A DNA stretch of 64,000 bases from Blautia liquoris (GTDB lineage Bacteria > Bacillota > Clostridia > Lachnospirales > Lachnospiraceae). The stretch covers positions 3,224,001 through 3,288,000 of the forward strand of contig NZ_CP063304.1 in NCBI RefSeq assembly GCF_015159595.1, in the 5' to 3' direction. Of this stretch, positions 17,470-26,719 are shown piece by piece. The notes under the pieces are model-generated. The model ran no database searches. It had not been told where the DNA came from and saw nothing but the letters and a program-made list of their open reading frames with translations. The position numbers were made by a program, and so were the translations under genes. Numbering within the stretch: position 1 is the stretch's first letter; every line of letters begins with the position of its first letter.

Positions 17470-18372
17470 CTACTCCCCTTCATCTGCGTAATAAACCCAT
17501 TTATTTGATGATTTGAACAGAATTGTTGTTAAAACCATTATAATGATAAATAACACCCAGCTCATTGCACTGGCATATCCCATCTTATAAAATTTAAATG
17601 AATTCTCATAAATCATCAGGCTTGCCAAATATGTTGACTTTAATGGTCCCCCTTGAGTAATTAAGTAAGGTGCATTAAATTCTTGCATCCCATTAACTAA
17701 CTGCATAACAAGATTAAAAAATATTGTTGGTGTAATAAGAGGAACTGTAATCTTAAAGAATATGGTCCATTTCTTGGCGCCATCAACTTGCGCTGCCTCA
17801 TAAAGTTCTGTTGGTATTTCTTTTAGAGCAGCCAAGAAGATAACCATACATGAACCAAATTGCCAGACCTTCAGTATTGCAATACAAAGCATAGCTGCTG
17901 TCGGGTTTGATAACCAACCAACTGATTTCAAACCTATCGTTTCCAGTATCTGATTAACCAATCCATTCCCTGAAAATAAAAAACGCCAAAGAATAGAAAC
18001 TGCAACATTTCCTCCTAAAATAGAGGGAATGTAATAAGCCGTTCTATATAGATTAATTCCTTTTAATTTAAAATTTAATATGAATGCAATAAACAAAGCA
18101 AATACAAGCTGTGCAGGAACAGTTAAAACTACATATTTTAAAGTTGCAATCAGTGATTTTGTGAATTCTTTATTCCCAGTGAATAATTTTATATAATTAT
18201 CAATTCCAATAAATTTAGGCTTTGATATCAAATCATAATTGGTAAAACTTAACACCAACGAACTTATAAATGGGTATAAAGTAAAAATGCAAAATCCAAT
18301 CAGCCAGGGTGCTATATAAATTAATCCAGTATATTTTCTTTTCCCCTTAACCTTTTTTTGCTCTTTCTTCAT
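17470..18372 (-). CDS. CUT1 carbohydrate ABC transporter permease, MalF type
   Basis: 300-residue permease with a basic N-terminus, APWLIGFCIFTLYP at the first membrane segment and the EAA loop as LYEAAQVDGAKKWTIF. It belongs with the binding protein eight bases upstream and the MalG-type partner downstream. Substrate is presumably an oligosaccharide or glycoside but is not identifiable. Confidence 0.9.
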   Translation of the reverse strand: MKKEQKKVKGKRKYTGLIYIAPWLIGFCIFTLYPFISSLVLSFTNYDLISKPKFIGIDNYIKLFTGNKEFTKSLIATLKYVVLTVPAQLVFALFIAFILNFKLKGINLYRTAYYIPSILGGNVAVSILWRFLFSGNGLVNQILETIGLKSVGWLSNPTAAMLCIAILKVWQFGSCMVIFLAALKEIPTELYEAAQVDGAKKWTIFFKITVPLITPTIFFNLVMQLVNGMQEFNAPYLITQGGPLKSTYLASLMIYENSFKFYKMGYASAMSWVLFIIIMVLTTILFKSSNKWVYYADEGE

Positions 18373-18380
18373 ATGATCTC

Positions 18381-19700
18381 CTACTTATTATTAATTGTTT
18401 TAATGGTTTCCTTTATTCCCGAGATCGTTTGTTCAGCAGCTTTTTCAGAGTCAATCTCTCCCAGTGTAAAAGCTTCTGTCGCGTCTTGGTAAACCTCTGA
18501 TATCTGTGCTCTTTCAAAGAAAGGACTCTCAGTTATTCCATCAGTATTTTTGACATAATCAAACAAATCCTCCGAAACTCCATCAATCTTCCCATCATCC
18601 TTAAGGATTTTAAAACCATTTTCATTAGATGGAACTCCACGAGTAGTACCTAAGGCTTTGATGCCATCTGGATCATTTATTAAAAAGTTTAACAGCTTAG
18701 CGGTCTCTTTTGGATGTTTAGTATCTTTAGAGATTGACCATAGCATAGATGGTTTCTTTATAATACCTGATGTTTTTGCCCCTTCTATTGTCGGAAATTT
18801 CGCGACCACTAGTTCCTGATTTGTCTCTTCTAATACAGATTCCAGACTTGACACCTGTGCCGGCCATGTCATACATCCTGCGATTTTACCCTCAATAAAT
18901 TCTTTAACTGTACTCAGATCAGATTTCCCTGCAATTTCCAAAACCTCTTTTCCGGTCGGAACAATTTTTTTATCTATCAAGGATTGATACCAGTCAAAAC
19001 CATCTTGCAGATCATCTTTACTTACTTGAATTTTTCCATCATCCGATAAGAATGCTTTTCCAGTCTTTTGAGATAAATATATATTTATCATCATAAACTC
19101 AACTTGAGGCGCTATTAATGGGTAATAGCCCTCATCAAATTTATTAGCAGCCTCAACAAACCCATCCCAATCTGTAGGGATTTCAGCACCAAATTTGTCA
19201 TATGTAGTTTTATTTAAAACTATAACGGAACCATTATCGCTACACGATATACCATTCAATTTTTCGTTTATTTCTCCTGGTTCCAGAGTTTCCTTGCTGT
19301 ATCCCGAAAAATCGATGATGCTTTTTAATTTATTCAGATCGTAAAAACCATTTCCATCTGGTGAAAACGCTTGATACCAGTCATAATTAATCTGCATTAA
19401 ATCGGGATTAGTTCCTCCAGCAATCTGTGTTGTCATCTTTTCCTGAAAACCATCCCAACCAGCATACTCTGCCTTAACCTTAATATCCGGATTCTTTTCC
19501 TCAAATTTCTTAATAGCAGCTAAGGTTGCCTTATGCCTGTCATCATTCCCCCACCATGACATTCTTATCGTTGTCTTATTGTCCTTATTGCCGTCACCGT
19601 TATCCTTGTTTGCTCCAGAATTTGAACCACAGCCGCTCAGCAACATTCCCATTGCCAGCGCTACACATCCAGCCCTAAAAAGTGTATTTTTCTTATTCAT
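18381..19700 (-). CDS. Extracellular carbohydrate-binding lipoprotein of the ABC importer
   Basis: 439-residue type 1 solute-binding protein. The signal peptide ends in LLSGCGS, giving a lipid-anchored Cys. The mature part starts with an Asn/Asp/Gly-rich linker and then TTIRMSWWGNDDRHKATL, a standard beginning for CUT1 binding proteins; LMQINYDWYQAF and CMTWPAQ add aromatic sugar-stacking residues. I choose the ATG at 19700 since GGAGGAG lies six bases upstream, inside the slightly longer frame that starts at 19715. Confidence 0.9.
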   Translation of the reverse strand: MNKKNTLFRAGCVALAMGMLLSGCGSNSGANKDNGDGNKDNKTTIRMSWWGNDDRHKATLAAIKKFEEKNPDIKVKAEYAGWDGFQEKMTTQIAGGTNPDLMQINYDWYQAFSPDGNGFYDLNKLKSIIDFSGYSKETLEPGEINEKLNGISCSDNGSVIVLNKTTYDKFGAEIPTDWDGFVEAANKFDEGYYPLIAPQVEFMMINIYLSQKTGKAFLSDDGKIQVSKDDLQDGFDWYQSLIDKKIVPTGKEVLEIAGKSDLSTVKEFIEGKIAGCMTWPAQVSSLESVLEETNQELVVAKFPTIEGAKTSGIIKKPSMLWSISKDTKHPKETAKLLNFLINDPDGIKALGTTRGVPSNENGFKILKDDGKIDGVSEDLFDYVKNTDGITESPFFERAQISEVYQDATEAFTLGEIDSEKAAEQTISGIKETIKTINNK

Positions 19701-19791
19701 CTTTTTCTCCTCCATTTATTTTAGTTAACTATATTCTAAACTAGTCACCTGACTTATAATAGATAAAAAAAGGTGTGAATTCCTTAAAAAA

Positions 19792-19822
19792 CAGAGGTTC
19801 TGGTTTATTTCCAGAGCCTCTG
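19792..19822 (-). terminator. Terminator after the response regulator gene
   Basis: On the minus strand CAGAGGCTCTGG pairs with CCAGAACCTCTG (one G-U type mismatch) and is followed by TTTTTTAAGG. It separates the regulator pair from the importer operon. Confidence 0.75.
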
Positions 19823-19848
19823 CAGAGATAAAAACTATAGACCAAACA

Positions 19849-21306
19849 TTAATTATTCTTTTTGTTCATTTTTAACCTTTTCCCATATTGAGAAGGTGTC
19901 AAGCCATATACCTTTTTAAATTGGGTACCAAAGTAATCAGGATTGTTTTCGAACCCCACTAGGCTAGCCACCTCAGAGACTCGTCTTTCATCCCTTATAA
20001 ATTCTTCTGCTTTTTTCATTCTTATTTCCAACAATTTACTAGTAAACTTCTGAGAGGTTTCCTTTTGATAAACCTTTCCCATATATTCTGGATTGAGATA
20101 CAGTAAGTTCTGAGATATCCATTTCAGGGATAATTCACTTATATTATAATACCTTTCAATAATTAAATTTAAGTTCTCGGATATTTTTCCATCAGCAAGC
20201 TCACCCACCTTATATTGACCCAACACCTGTATAACTTTATCCAGTACATCCTTTAATTTTTCACTATTACTCACCGTCAGAATCTCTTTAACTATTCCCG
20301 CTTGAATTGCTTCCTCACCGAAATTTTTCATCCATTCTCTGCAAAATTTTTCGGTTAGTTCCAAAAGTCTTTGTGGTGGTACCTTCCTTTCTCTACAAAC
20401 CTTCAAGATTTTCCCAAACTGATCTCTCGCCTCAGAAAAATCATTTTTTTCCAATAACTTTGTAACCTTACGGAAGGGTAATTCTAATTGAAAATTCTGT
20501 AACTCTTTCTCTTCACCGACCTTTCCAGCCTCTATAACACAAGATTCATCAGTATAAAAACCATATGCAAACATACTTCGACCCTGCTTAAAAATTTCTT
20601 CTACTGTCAGTTCTCTACCTGAATCACAATAATAGATCACAATTCTTTCCCGCGAATGCCTTTTTGCAATTTTCTTAAGTCCAGGTAAAATCGAAATCGT
20701 ATTATCTACATAATAGATCATTGTTCCCTTGATATTGCTAAATCCATATTCTCTGTCATATAATATCGTTTCTAAATCTCCATGTATACATTCATAATAT
20801 CTTTCCTCATACATCAACATCTGAAAAGATGCCGTAAGAATATTATTTTCTTCATTTTTGATATTCTGATTTAGAATCTGCCGTTTTATAACCTCTTTCA
20901 AGCGGAGAAAACGTTCCTGTGCCTGACTGTCCCTTTCTCCCATACATTCTGATATGCTCTCCTTTAATTCTGATGGCGAGCATGGTTTTAATAAAAAATG
21001 TCGTACTCCATATCGCATAGCTTCTTTGGCATACTCAAGGCTACCATACCCTGTCAGAATAATAAAAAGTGAACGTGAATTAGCCTCCTTCATTTTTTCG
21101 ATCATTTCCAGCCCCGATAATTCTGGCATACTAATATCTGTGATAACAATATCAATCGAATTTTCCTTCAAGTATTTTAATGCTTCAATACTCGAATAGA
21201 ACACTCCATCCATATCAACCGCTAATCCGCTCTGTTCAACTAACATACTAACCCCGTCAGCACTAATCTCCTCATCGTCAATTACAATCATCTTATACCT
21301 TCTCAT
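19849..21306 (-). CDS. AraC-type two-component response regulator
   Basis: 485-residue YesN-type regulator. The receiver domain (about residues 1-125) has acidic pair DDEE, phospho-acceptor Asp in IVITDISMPELSG, Thr/Ser in ILTGYGS and Lys in LLKPCSPSE. A long helical middle follows, then a C-terminal AraC DNA-binding domain with LKWISQNLLYLNPEYMGK and SEVASLVGFENNPDYFGT, ending in YGLTPSQYGKRL. The start at 21306 has GGAGG six bases upstream. Such regulators activate neighbouring sugar importers; here the importer directly downstream is the likely target. Its partner kinase gene just upstream carries an in-frame stop. Confidence 0.9.
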   Translation of the reverse strand: MRRYKMIVIDDEEISADGVSMLVEQSGLAVDMDGVFYSSIEALKYLKENSIDIVITDISMPELSGLEMIEKMKEANSRSLFIILTGYGSLEYAKEAMRYGVRHFLLKPCSPSELKESISECMGERDSQAQERFLRLKEVIKRQILNQNIKNEENNILTASFQMLMYEERYYECIHGDLETILYDREYGFSNIKGTMIYYVDNTISILPGLKKIAKRHSRERIVIYYCDSGRELTVEEIFKQGRSMFAYGFYTDESCVIEAGKVGEEKELQNFQLELPFRKVTKLLEKNDFSEARDQFGKILKVCRERKVPPQRLLELTEKFCREWMKNFGEEAIQAGIVKEILTVSNSEKLKDVLDKVIQVLGQYKVGELADGKISENLNLIIERYYNISELSLKWISQNLLYLNPEYMGKVYQKETSQKFTSKLLEIRMKKAEEFIRDERRVSEVASLVGFENNPDYFGTQFKKVYGLTPSQYGKRLKMNKKNN

Positions 21307-21338
21307 TGGTTCCTCCATGATTATCGCTCTACAGGCAA

Positions 21339-23099
21339 TCACTGATTGTCCTGTGGAATACAAATTATAACTGTCGTATGTTTATCTGGTATTGATTCAA
21401 CTTCAAGTTTCGCTTTTCCACTATATAACAGGTCCAATCGTTTTCGAATGTTTTTAAGTCCCAAACCTATTGATTTGTTCTCCCGCTTTTGATTTTCTAT
21501 ATCCTTTTTAAATCCAGGACCGTTATCACATACTTTGATGACTAATTTCAAACAGTCGAAATATACATTCAACTTTATCTCCATGGGTCGATTTACCTTC
21601 TCTACCCCATATTTCACGGAATTTTCGATTAATGGCTGAATAATAAGCCGTGGAATTTTACATACCTTTGTCTCTTCCTGAACATCGGATGTATAGGTCA
21701 AACGGGTCTTAAATCTTAATTTCTGAATTTTTATATATGCCTGTATGACACCAAGCTCCTCCTCAACACTTACAAATCGGCTATTGTTATCTAATTTATT
21801 TCGTAGTAAAAATGCCAGGGAAGTTATCACCCCCGACAATTCCGAGTCACCATTTTTTAATGCCATAAAATTCATTGAATTTAATGTATTATATAAAAAA
21901 TGTGGATTTAACTGAGCCTGTAAGAATCGATATTCTATTTCCTGATTCAACAGCTTTGCTCTGTAATCATTAATAATTAATTCCTCAATCTGATTGATCA
22001 AATTATTAAAACTCTGATATAAGATCCCCACTTCATCATTACGCCTCATAGCCACTTGAGGAATCTGTAGATTCTTAAGTTTGTCGTAGTCTTTTCTCTC
22101 CTTGAACTGACTCATCAGCCTTGCCAATTCATTGATCGGTGAAATCAGACGCTCAAGCGACTTATTTAGTAATTTACTTCCCAGGGTCAACACTGCAAGA
22201 ATAATAAGAAGAAAAATCTGCGTGATCTAAACTACCTTTTTGATCATTTGTTTATTAAGCAGAAAATAATAACATTTAAATTCCCTTGAATTTGATTCCA
22301 TATTACTTTCAAGCACATAATAATAATGATTATTAACATTATGAAATGAATATGATTTCTTCTGTCCCTTCCAATTAATATTTTCTATAAAATTCACATA
22401 TGAACGATAACCAGACAGATTTGTTGAAAAATATTGTCCATCCATCTCCAGTACAAAAAAATCTGCATCCGTAAAAACACCCGAGTTGTCTAGTATCTCC
22501 TGGATAAAAGATATGTTCACCTTTATAATCGCAGTACCGATATTCTTCATCTGGTTATCTCTTGTATTATATATACTGTGCACATAAATTGCTTCGTTTA
22601 AGTCCCTGTCAAACATCCAGACACCATGTCTGGGTTTTGCTTTTACCAAAGCAGCAATCTCTTCTAGCGACATGTTCTGAAAAAAATCACTTTTATCATA
22701 TATAGTACCTACCATGTATTCATCTCTTTGATTAAGGATAATAAGACTTTCAAAATATTTTTGATCGGCTGACAGCCAATTCAATTCCCTGCGCATACTT
22801 GTAAGATTCAAATTTTCTGATTTTTGATTTGAATATGTCAGATTATCTTGTATATTTTTGTTTTGATGAATTTCTGTAATTACCCCTTCCACACTCTTAA
22901 ATTTTTCTTCTATATTCGACGTCATCATAAACAGTTTTTCCTGATTTCGCTCATATATCTCTTTTGAGATCATCTCAACACAAATTATCCCAATTGATAA
23001 CACCAATAATGTCACAGCAGTCAGAACCATATCTATAAGAAATTTTAGTTTCTTATAATAAGATGCATTTTCATAGTAATTCAGTATCTTCTTTCTCAT
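21339..23099 (-). pseudogene. YesM-type sensor histidine kinase interrupted by an in-frame TAG
   Basis: The frame from the ATG at 23099 (AAGGAGG upstream) encodes a first membrane segment (about residues 20-45) and an extracytoplasmic sensor domain, then stops at TAG (22227-22229, codon 291 of 587). Directly after the stop and in the same frame come ITQIFLLLILAVLTLG, completing the second membrane segment, a HAMP domain, the phospho-acceptor helix LNPHFLYNTLN, and the ATPase domain with IENSVKYGVE, DNGPGF and GLGLKNIRKRL. A single base change would restore a normal 586-residue kinase. UAG is an ordinary stop in neighbouring genes, so I treat this as a nonsense mutation. Two separate polypeptides could still be made, but neither would be a working sensor kinase. 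Confidence 0.85.
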
Positions 23100-23168
23100 A
23101 TATGTAATCCTCCTTGAAAACAATGGTATTTGTGTGAAGACATTGCCGATCCTCTGTCCCCCTTTTCT

Positions 23169-24056
23169 CTAGCTGATCAGCCCGCATACGATTTCCGGCG
23201 TTCTTTTGATTACAAATTCAGCAAATTTTCTGGCAGCCAAAGACATTGTATCCCAGTTCTTCCATGTGAGGGCAACGGTGCGTTTCGGCGTTTGATCCAG
23301 ACGTCTTATCACCAGTCCATCTTCAAACCCGGCGATAACCAGATGATATAAGATAGAAATTCCCAACCCCTGTCTGACCATAGCTAATATGGAGTAGTCA
23401 TCATATACCTTATATTCAATATTTGGTGCAAGTCCCTGTTTTTGGAAGGCCTCCAGGGATACACTGCACTCTCCCTCATCAAGAAGAATAAAGGGAAACT
23501 TAGTCAATTGCTTTAAGGAAACACTATCCTGGCTGCTAAGAGGATGATTTTCAGGCAAAACCAGAACCATCTCATCTTCATATAAGGGTCTTGTAACTAA
23601 TCCATCGCTCATTGTTTCACTGGTAAATCCAAAGTCCACGCTGTCATCTCTGATCCACTGGCTGATACTCGTATACTCTCCCTGCTGTAATACAAAATGA
23701 ACACTGGGGTATCCTTCCTTGAACTGCTGCATCAGCTGTGGCAGGACATTTCGACTGATGCTGGTAAATGTGCCAATCCGTATGATGCTGTCTTCAAGAC
23801 CATTCATTTCCCTTTGTTTCTTTCCAAGCAAATTTTCCGAATGATAGATTCTCTGTATAGATGGATAATAGCTTTCCCCATCTCTTGTCAGTGTGATTCC
23901 TGTTTTGTCTCGAATTACAAGGTGTGTTCCAAGCTCCTGTTCCAGAGCTTTTACCATCTGACTTACCGCACTTTGCGAATATCCGAGTTCTTCTGCTGCT
24001 TTTGTAAAACTTTTATTTTCAATTACCTTACAAAAAACGTGGTATCGTGAGAGCAT
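23169..24056 (-). CDS. LysR-family transcriptional regulator beside azlCD
   Basis: About 295 residues from the ATG at 24056 (MLSRYHVF), with an N-terminal winged helix-turn-helix FTKAAEELGYSQSAVSQMVK and ALEQELGTHLV, and a periplasmic-binding-like effector domain. An in-frame ATG six codons upstream (24074) is an alternative start. It is divergent from azlC across about 120 bp, so it probably controls that pair and itself in response to an unidentified metabolite. Confidence 0.88.
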   Translation of the reverse strand: MLSRYHVFCKVIENKSFTKAAEELGYSQSAVSQMVKALEQELGTHLVIRDKTGITLTRDGESYYPSIQRIYHSENLLGKKQREMNGLEDSIIRIGTFTSISRNVLPQLMQQFKEGYPSVHFVLQQGEYTSISQWIRDDSVDFGFTSETMSDGLVTRPLYEDEMVLVLPENHPLSSQDSVSLKQLTKFPFILLDEGECSVSLEAFQKQGLAPNIEYKVYDDYSILAMVRQGLGISILYHLVIAGFEDGLVIRRLDQTPKRTVALTWKNWDTMSLAARKFAEFVIKRTPEIVCGLIS

Positions 24057-24174
24057 TTCAATTTTCCCTTTCATAAGATTATCTAATGATATTATTATAA
24101 TTATTCGTTTTACAAATAGCAATATCCGACTTAAAATTAAACAAAATACATATTTGGAGGGGATGATTGGAGAT

Positions 24175-24960
24175 ATGAACGATGAGATTCAGAAGAATGC
24201 ATTCAAAATGTCAGATAGAAGTGACCGTACTTTCTCATCGAATATTATAGCATTAAAAAAAGGAATGAATGCCGGTATTCCGATAGCAGTGGGTTACTTT
24301 GCAGTATCCTTTACTTTAGGAATTGCAGCTCGAAACGCAGGGCTTAATGCCTTCCAGGGGTTTTTGGCCAGTCTTTTGAATAACGCATCAGCCGGAGAAT
24401 ATGCGGGATTCGCACTGATCGCAGCAGATGCCACATACTTGGAGGTTTTACTTGTAACACTGATCACAAATGCCCGATATCTGTTAATGAGTTTTGCTCT
24501 GAGCCAGAAGCTATCTCCTAATACGCCGATTCATCACCGCCTGCTGCTTGGATATGCCGTCACAGACGAGATTTTCGGGATTTCTGTTTCTCGTCCAGGC
24601 TATCTGAACCCATACTATACTTTCGGTGCAATACTCATCGCCATCCCCTGCTGGGCAGTCGGCACAATTATCGGCGTTGTAGCTGGAAATGTACTTCCTC
24701 TTCGTGCAGTAAGTGCACTGAGTGTTGCGTTATATGGAATGTTCTTAGCAGTAATCATTCCGCCGGGACGGAAAGATAAGATTTTGACTGTATTGGTCAT
24801 CGTAAGCTTTGTTCTAAGTTTTATATCCGAAAAGCTGCCGCCGCTGGCCCATATGTCGGCAGGTACTCGTACCATTTTCCTGACAGTGATCCTATCGGGG
24901 CTTGCGGCGATCTTGTTCCCGGTTTCCAAGAAAGAGGTGGATGTGACAGATGAATCATAA
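24175..24960 (+). CDS. azlC: AzlC-family branched-chain amino acid exporter subunit
   Basis: About 262-residue membrane protein with some seven to eight hydrophobic segments. Family motifs include AGIPIAVGYFAVSFTLGI, NNASAGEYAG, and TNARYLLMSFALS. AzlC with AzlD exports branched-chain amino acids or analogues. The start is uncertain: ATG at 24175 lies 12 bases after GGAGGGG, with an in-frame ATG at 24163. The azlD gene overlaps the end by 11 bases. Confidence 0.88.
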   Translation: MNDEIQKNAFKMSDRSDRTFSSNIIALKKGMNAGIPIAVGYFAVSFTLGIAARNAGLNAFQGFLASLLNNASAGEYAGFALIAADATYLEVLLVTLITNARYLLMSFALSQKLSPNTPIHHRLLLGYAVTDEIFGISVSRPGYLNPYYTFGAILIAIPCWAVGTIIGVVAGNVLPLRAVSALSVALYGMFLAVIIPPGRKDKILTVLVIVSFVLSFISEKLPPLAHMSAGTRTIFLTVILSGLAAILFPVSKKEVDVTDES

Positions 24961-25258
24961 CGTGTATATTTACTTATTTATCATGGCAGGTGTTACTTAC
25001 GCAATCCGAGTCCTGCCCCTCACCTTAGTGAGAAAACAAATCCAGAATCAATATGTCAGTTCTTTTCTCTACTATGTTCCTTATGTCACTTTGGCAGTGA
25101 TGACCTTTCCTGCTATTTTATCCGCAGCGCAGACGCCTCTATCGGGTTTTCTGGCTTTGCTCGTTGGGATCTTTTTTGCATGGCGTGGAGCCAACCTCTT
25201 TAAAGTCAGCATCTTCTGCTGTATGACCGTATTTCTTGTGGAAATGCTTCTTTGCTGA
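24950..25258 (+). CDS. azlD: AzlD-family small membrane subunit
   Basis: 102-residue protein with about four membrane segments and the family start YAIRVLPLTL; a second motif YVPYVTLAVMTFPAIL follows. It overlaps azlC by 11 bases, which indicates coupled translation, and forms the exporter with it. Confidence 0.88.
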   Translation: MNHNVYIYLFIMAGVTYAIRVLPLTLVRKQIQNQYVSSFLYYVPYVTLAVMTFPAILSAAQTPLSGFLALLVGIFFAWRGANLFKVSIFCCMTVFLVEMLLC

Positions 25259-25306
25259 TTATACACTGCTGCCTGTTTTGTACTGCAGCAATATATCCTT
25301 TTTTAT

Positions 25307-25407
25307 AATACACCCTAATTGGGTTCCTTTCTCATGTTTGTTCGGGTCCCAAGGTCATGCTTTTTCATGCGAGCATGAAACGCAGGACCTTTTGACCCTG
25401 GTATCAT
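25307..25407 (-). repeat. Repeat A, copy 1
   Basis: Roughly 100 bp matching, in reverse complement, the copies at 34345 and 37492. Read on the minus strand it begins ATGATACCAGGGTCAAAAGG and ends in TAGGGTGTATT. Its middle folds into a long imperfect hairpin around GCATG...CATGC, flanked by GGGTC and GGGACCC-type arms. It occupies most of the gene-free stretch between azlD and the alcohol dehydrogenase. Confidence 0.8.
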
Positions 25408-25450
25408 TCAAATTGTACTTGCAAAAAAACAATTTATTCATAGATTGGAT

Positions 25451-25479
25451 TTGCTTATTTGGCTGCAATATCTTATAAT
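25451..25479 (+). promoter_or_regulatory. Promoter of the alcohol dehydrogenase gene
   Basis: TTGCTT (25451-25456), 17-base spacer, TATAAT (25474-25479). The AAGGAGG ribosome site follows at 25513, with an inverted repeat TTAAC...GTTAA (25498-25513) just before it. Confidence 0.65.
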
Positions 25480-25528
25480 AAACATAACGATAATTTTTTA
25501 ACAATCATGTTAAGGAGGTAACAAAGAT

Positions 25529-26578
25529 ATGAAGGGTTATGGAATGTTATCCATCGATCATGCAGGGTGGATTGAAAAAGAAAGACCGGCTTGTGGTCCT
25601 CTTGATGCTGTTGTAGAGCCTATTGTTCTGGCTCCCTGTTCATCGGATACACATGTTCTTCACGGCGGAAATGGCCCAAAAAAGGATCTGATTCTGGGAC
25701 ATGAGGCCGTCGGCAGAGTTGTCGAGACTGGTAATCTCGTAAGCAAATTTAAAGCAGGGGATGTTGTAGTGGTACCATGCTGTACTCCCAATTGGCTCTC
25801 GTGGAACACACAAGGCGAATATAATCCTCACGATGAAGGACTTATGGCCAGTTTTAAATTTCTGGGGTCCAAAGACGGAACATTTGCAGAATATTTTCAC
25901 GTCAATCAGGCAGATGCCAATCTGGTACTTCTCCCGGAGAATGTGTCTCCCGAAGCTGCCGTGATGACAGTCGACATGATGTCAACCGGATTTCACGGTG
26001 TTGAGAATGCGAATGTTGAATTCGGTGATACCGTTGTTGTCATCGGTATCGGTCCTGTCGGATTGATGAGTGTCGCAGGAACAAAACTTCACGGTGCCGG
26101 CAGAATTATCGCTGTCGGAACCCGTCCAAACTGTGTAGAAGTTGCCAAAGAATATGGTGCAACCGATATTATCAGCTACAAGGACGGAGACATCGTAAAA
26201 CAGGTGCTGGAAATGACAAAGGAAGGTGCTGACTCTGTCATCATCGCAGGGGGAAATGCAGAGACATTCCGTCAGGCTATCGACATGACAAAACCCGGCG
26301 GCTATATCTCCAATGTCAATTTCTTCGATATCTCCGATACACTTGCAATGCCGGCTCTGTCCTGGGGACTTGGAATGGCAGACAAGACCATCCGCGGTGG
26401 CTTTTGCCCGGGCGGTGCACTGCGTATTCACAAAATGCTGGAAATGATTTCAAATGGTCGTGTTGATACCACAAAGCTGATCACCCATACATTCAACGGT
26501 TTCGATAAAATCGAAGATGCATTCAAACTGATGGACGAAAAACCAAAAGATCTGATAAAACCAATCATTGTTATCTGA
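25529..26578 (+). CDS. Zinc-dependent NADP alcohol dehydrogenase, isopropanol dehydrogenase type
   Basis: 349-residue medium-chain dehydrogenase that closely follows the Clostridium/Thermoanaerobacter secondary alcohol dehydrogenase layout: MKGYGMLSIDHAGWIEKERP at the N-terminus, catalytic zinc ligands Cys37 (APCSSD), His58 and Glu59 (ILGHEAVG) and Asp in VMTVDMMSTGFHG, the nucleotide motif VVIGIGPVGLM, and a GTRPNC segment typical of NADPH-preferring members. It reduces short ketones or aldehydes, or oxidises secondary alcohols, in the cytoplasm. Single-gene transcript with its own promoter and terminator. Confidence 0.9.
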   Translation: MKGYGMLSIDHAGWIEKERPACGPLDAVVEPIVLAPCSSDTHVLHGGNGPKKDLILGHEAVGRVVETGNLVSKFKAGDVVVVPCCTPNWLSWNTQGEYNPHDEGLMASFKFLGSKDGTFAEYFHVNQADANLVLLPENVSPEAAVMTVDMMSTGFHGVENANVEFGDTVVVIGIGPVGLMSVAGTKLHGAGRIIAVGTRPNCVEVAKEYGATDIISYKDGDIVKQVLEMTKEGADSVIIAGGNAETFRQAIDMTKPGGYISNVNFFDISDTLAMPALSWGLGMADKTIRGGFCPGGALRIHKMLEMISNGRVDTTKLITHTFNGFDKIEDAFKLMDEKPKDLIKPIIVI

Positions 26579-26600
26579 TTGCTTAAAGTTTCTGAAAAAC

Positions 26601-26632
26601 AAAATCACCGGATGACCGGTGATTTTGTTTTT
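26601..26632 (+). terminator. Terminator after the alcohol dehydrogenase gene
   Basis: AAAATCACCGG / CCGGTGATTTT stem followed by GTTTTTTC, 22 bases after the stop codon. Confidence 0.85.
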
Positions 26633-26719
26633 TCTTTCGCAGAAACTCTTCCTATTTATCTATCCTAATGGAAGTTTTTATCCTAATTGATGTTAAAAAC
26701 CTCATATAAAGCATCCACA

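Noticed and set aside
22227-22229. UAG in the sensor kinase as a pyrrolysine codon
   Set aside because: UAG ends several normal genes here, the MttB-type gene has no in-frame UAG, the position is inside a membrane segment, and no pyl gene is in the window. Nonsense mutation is simpler.
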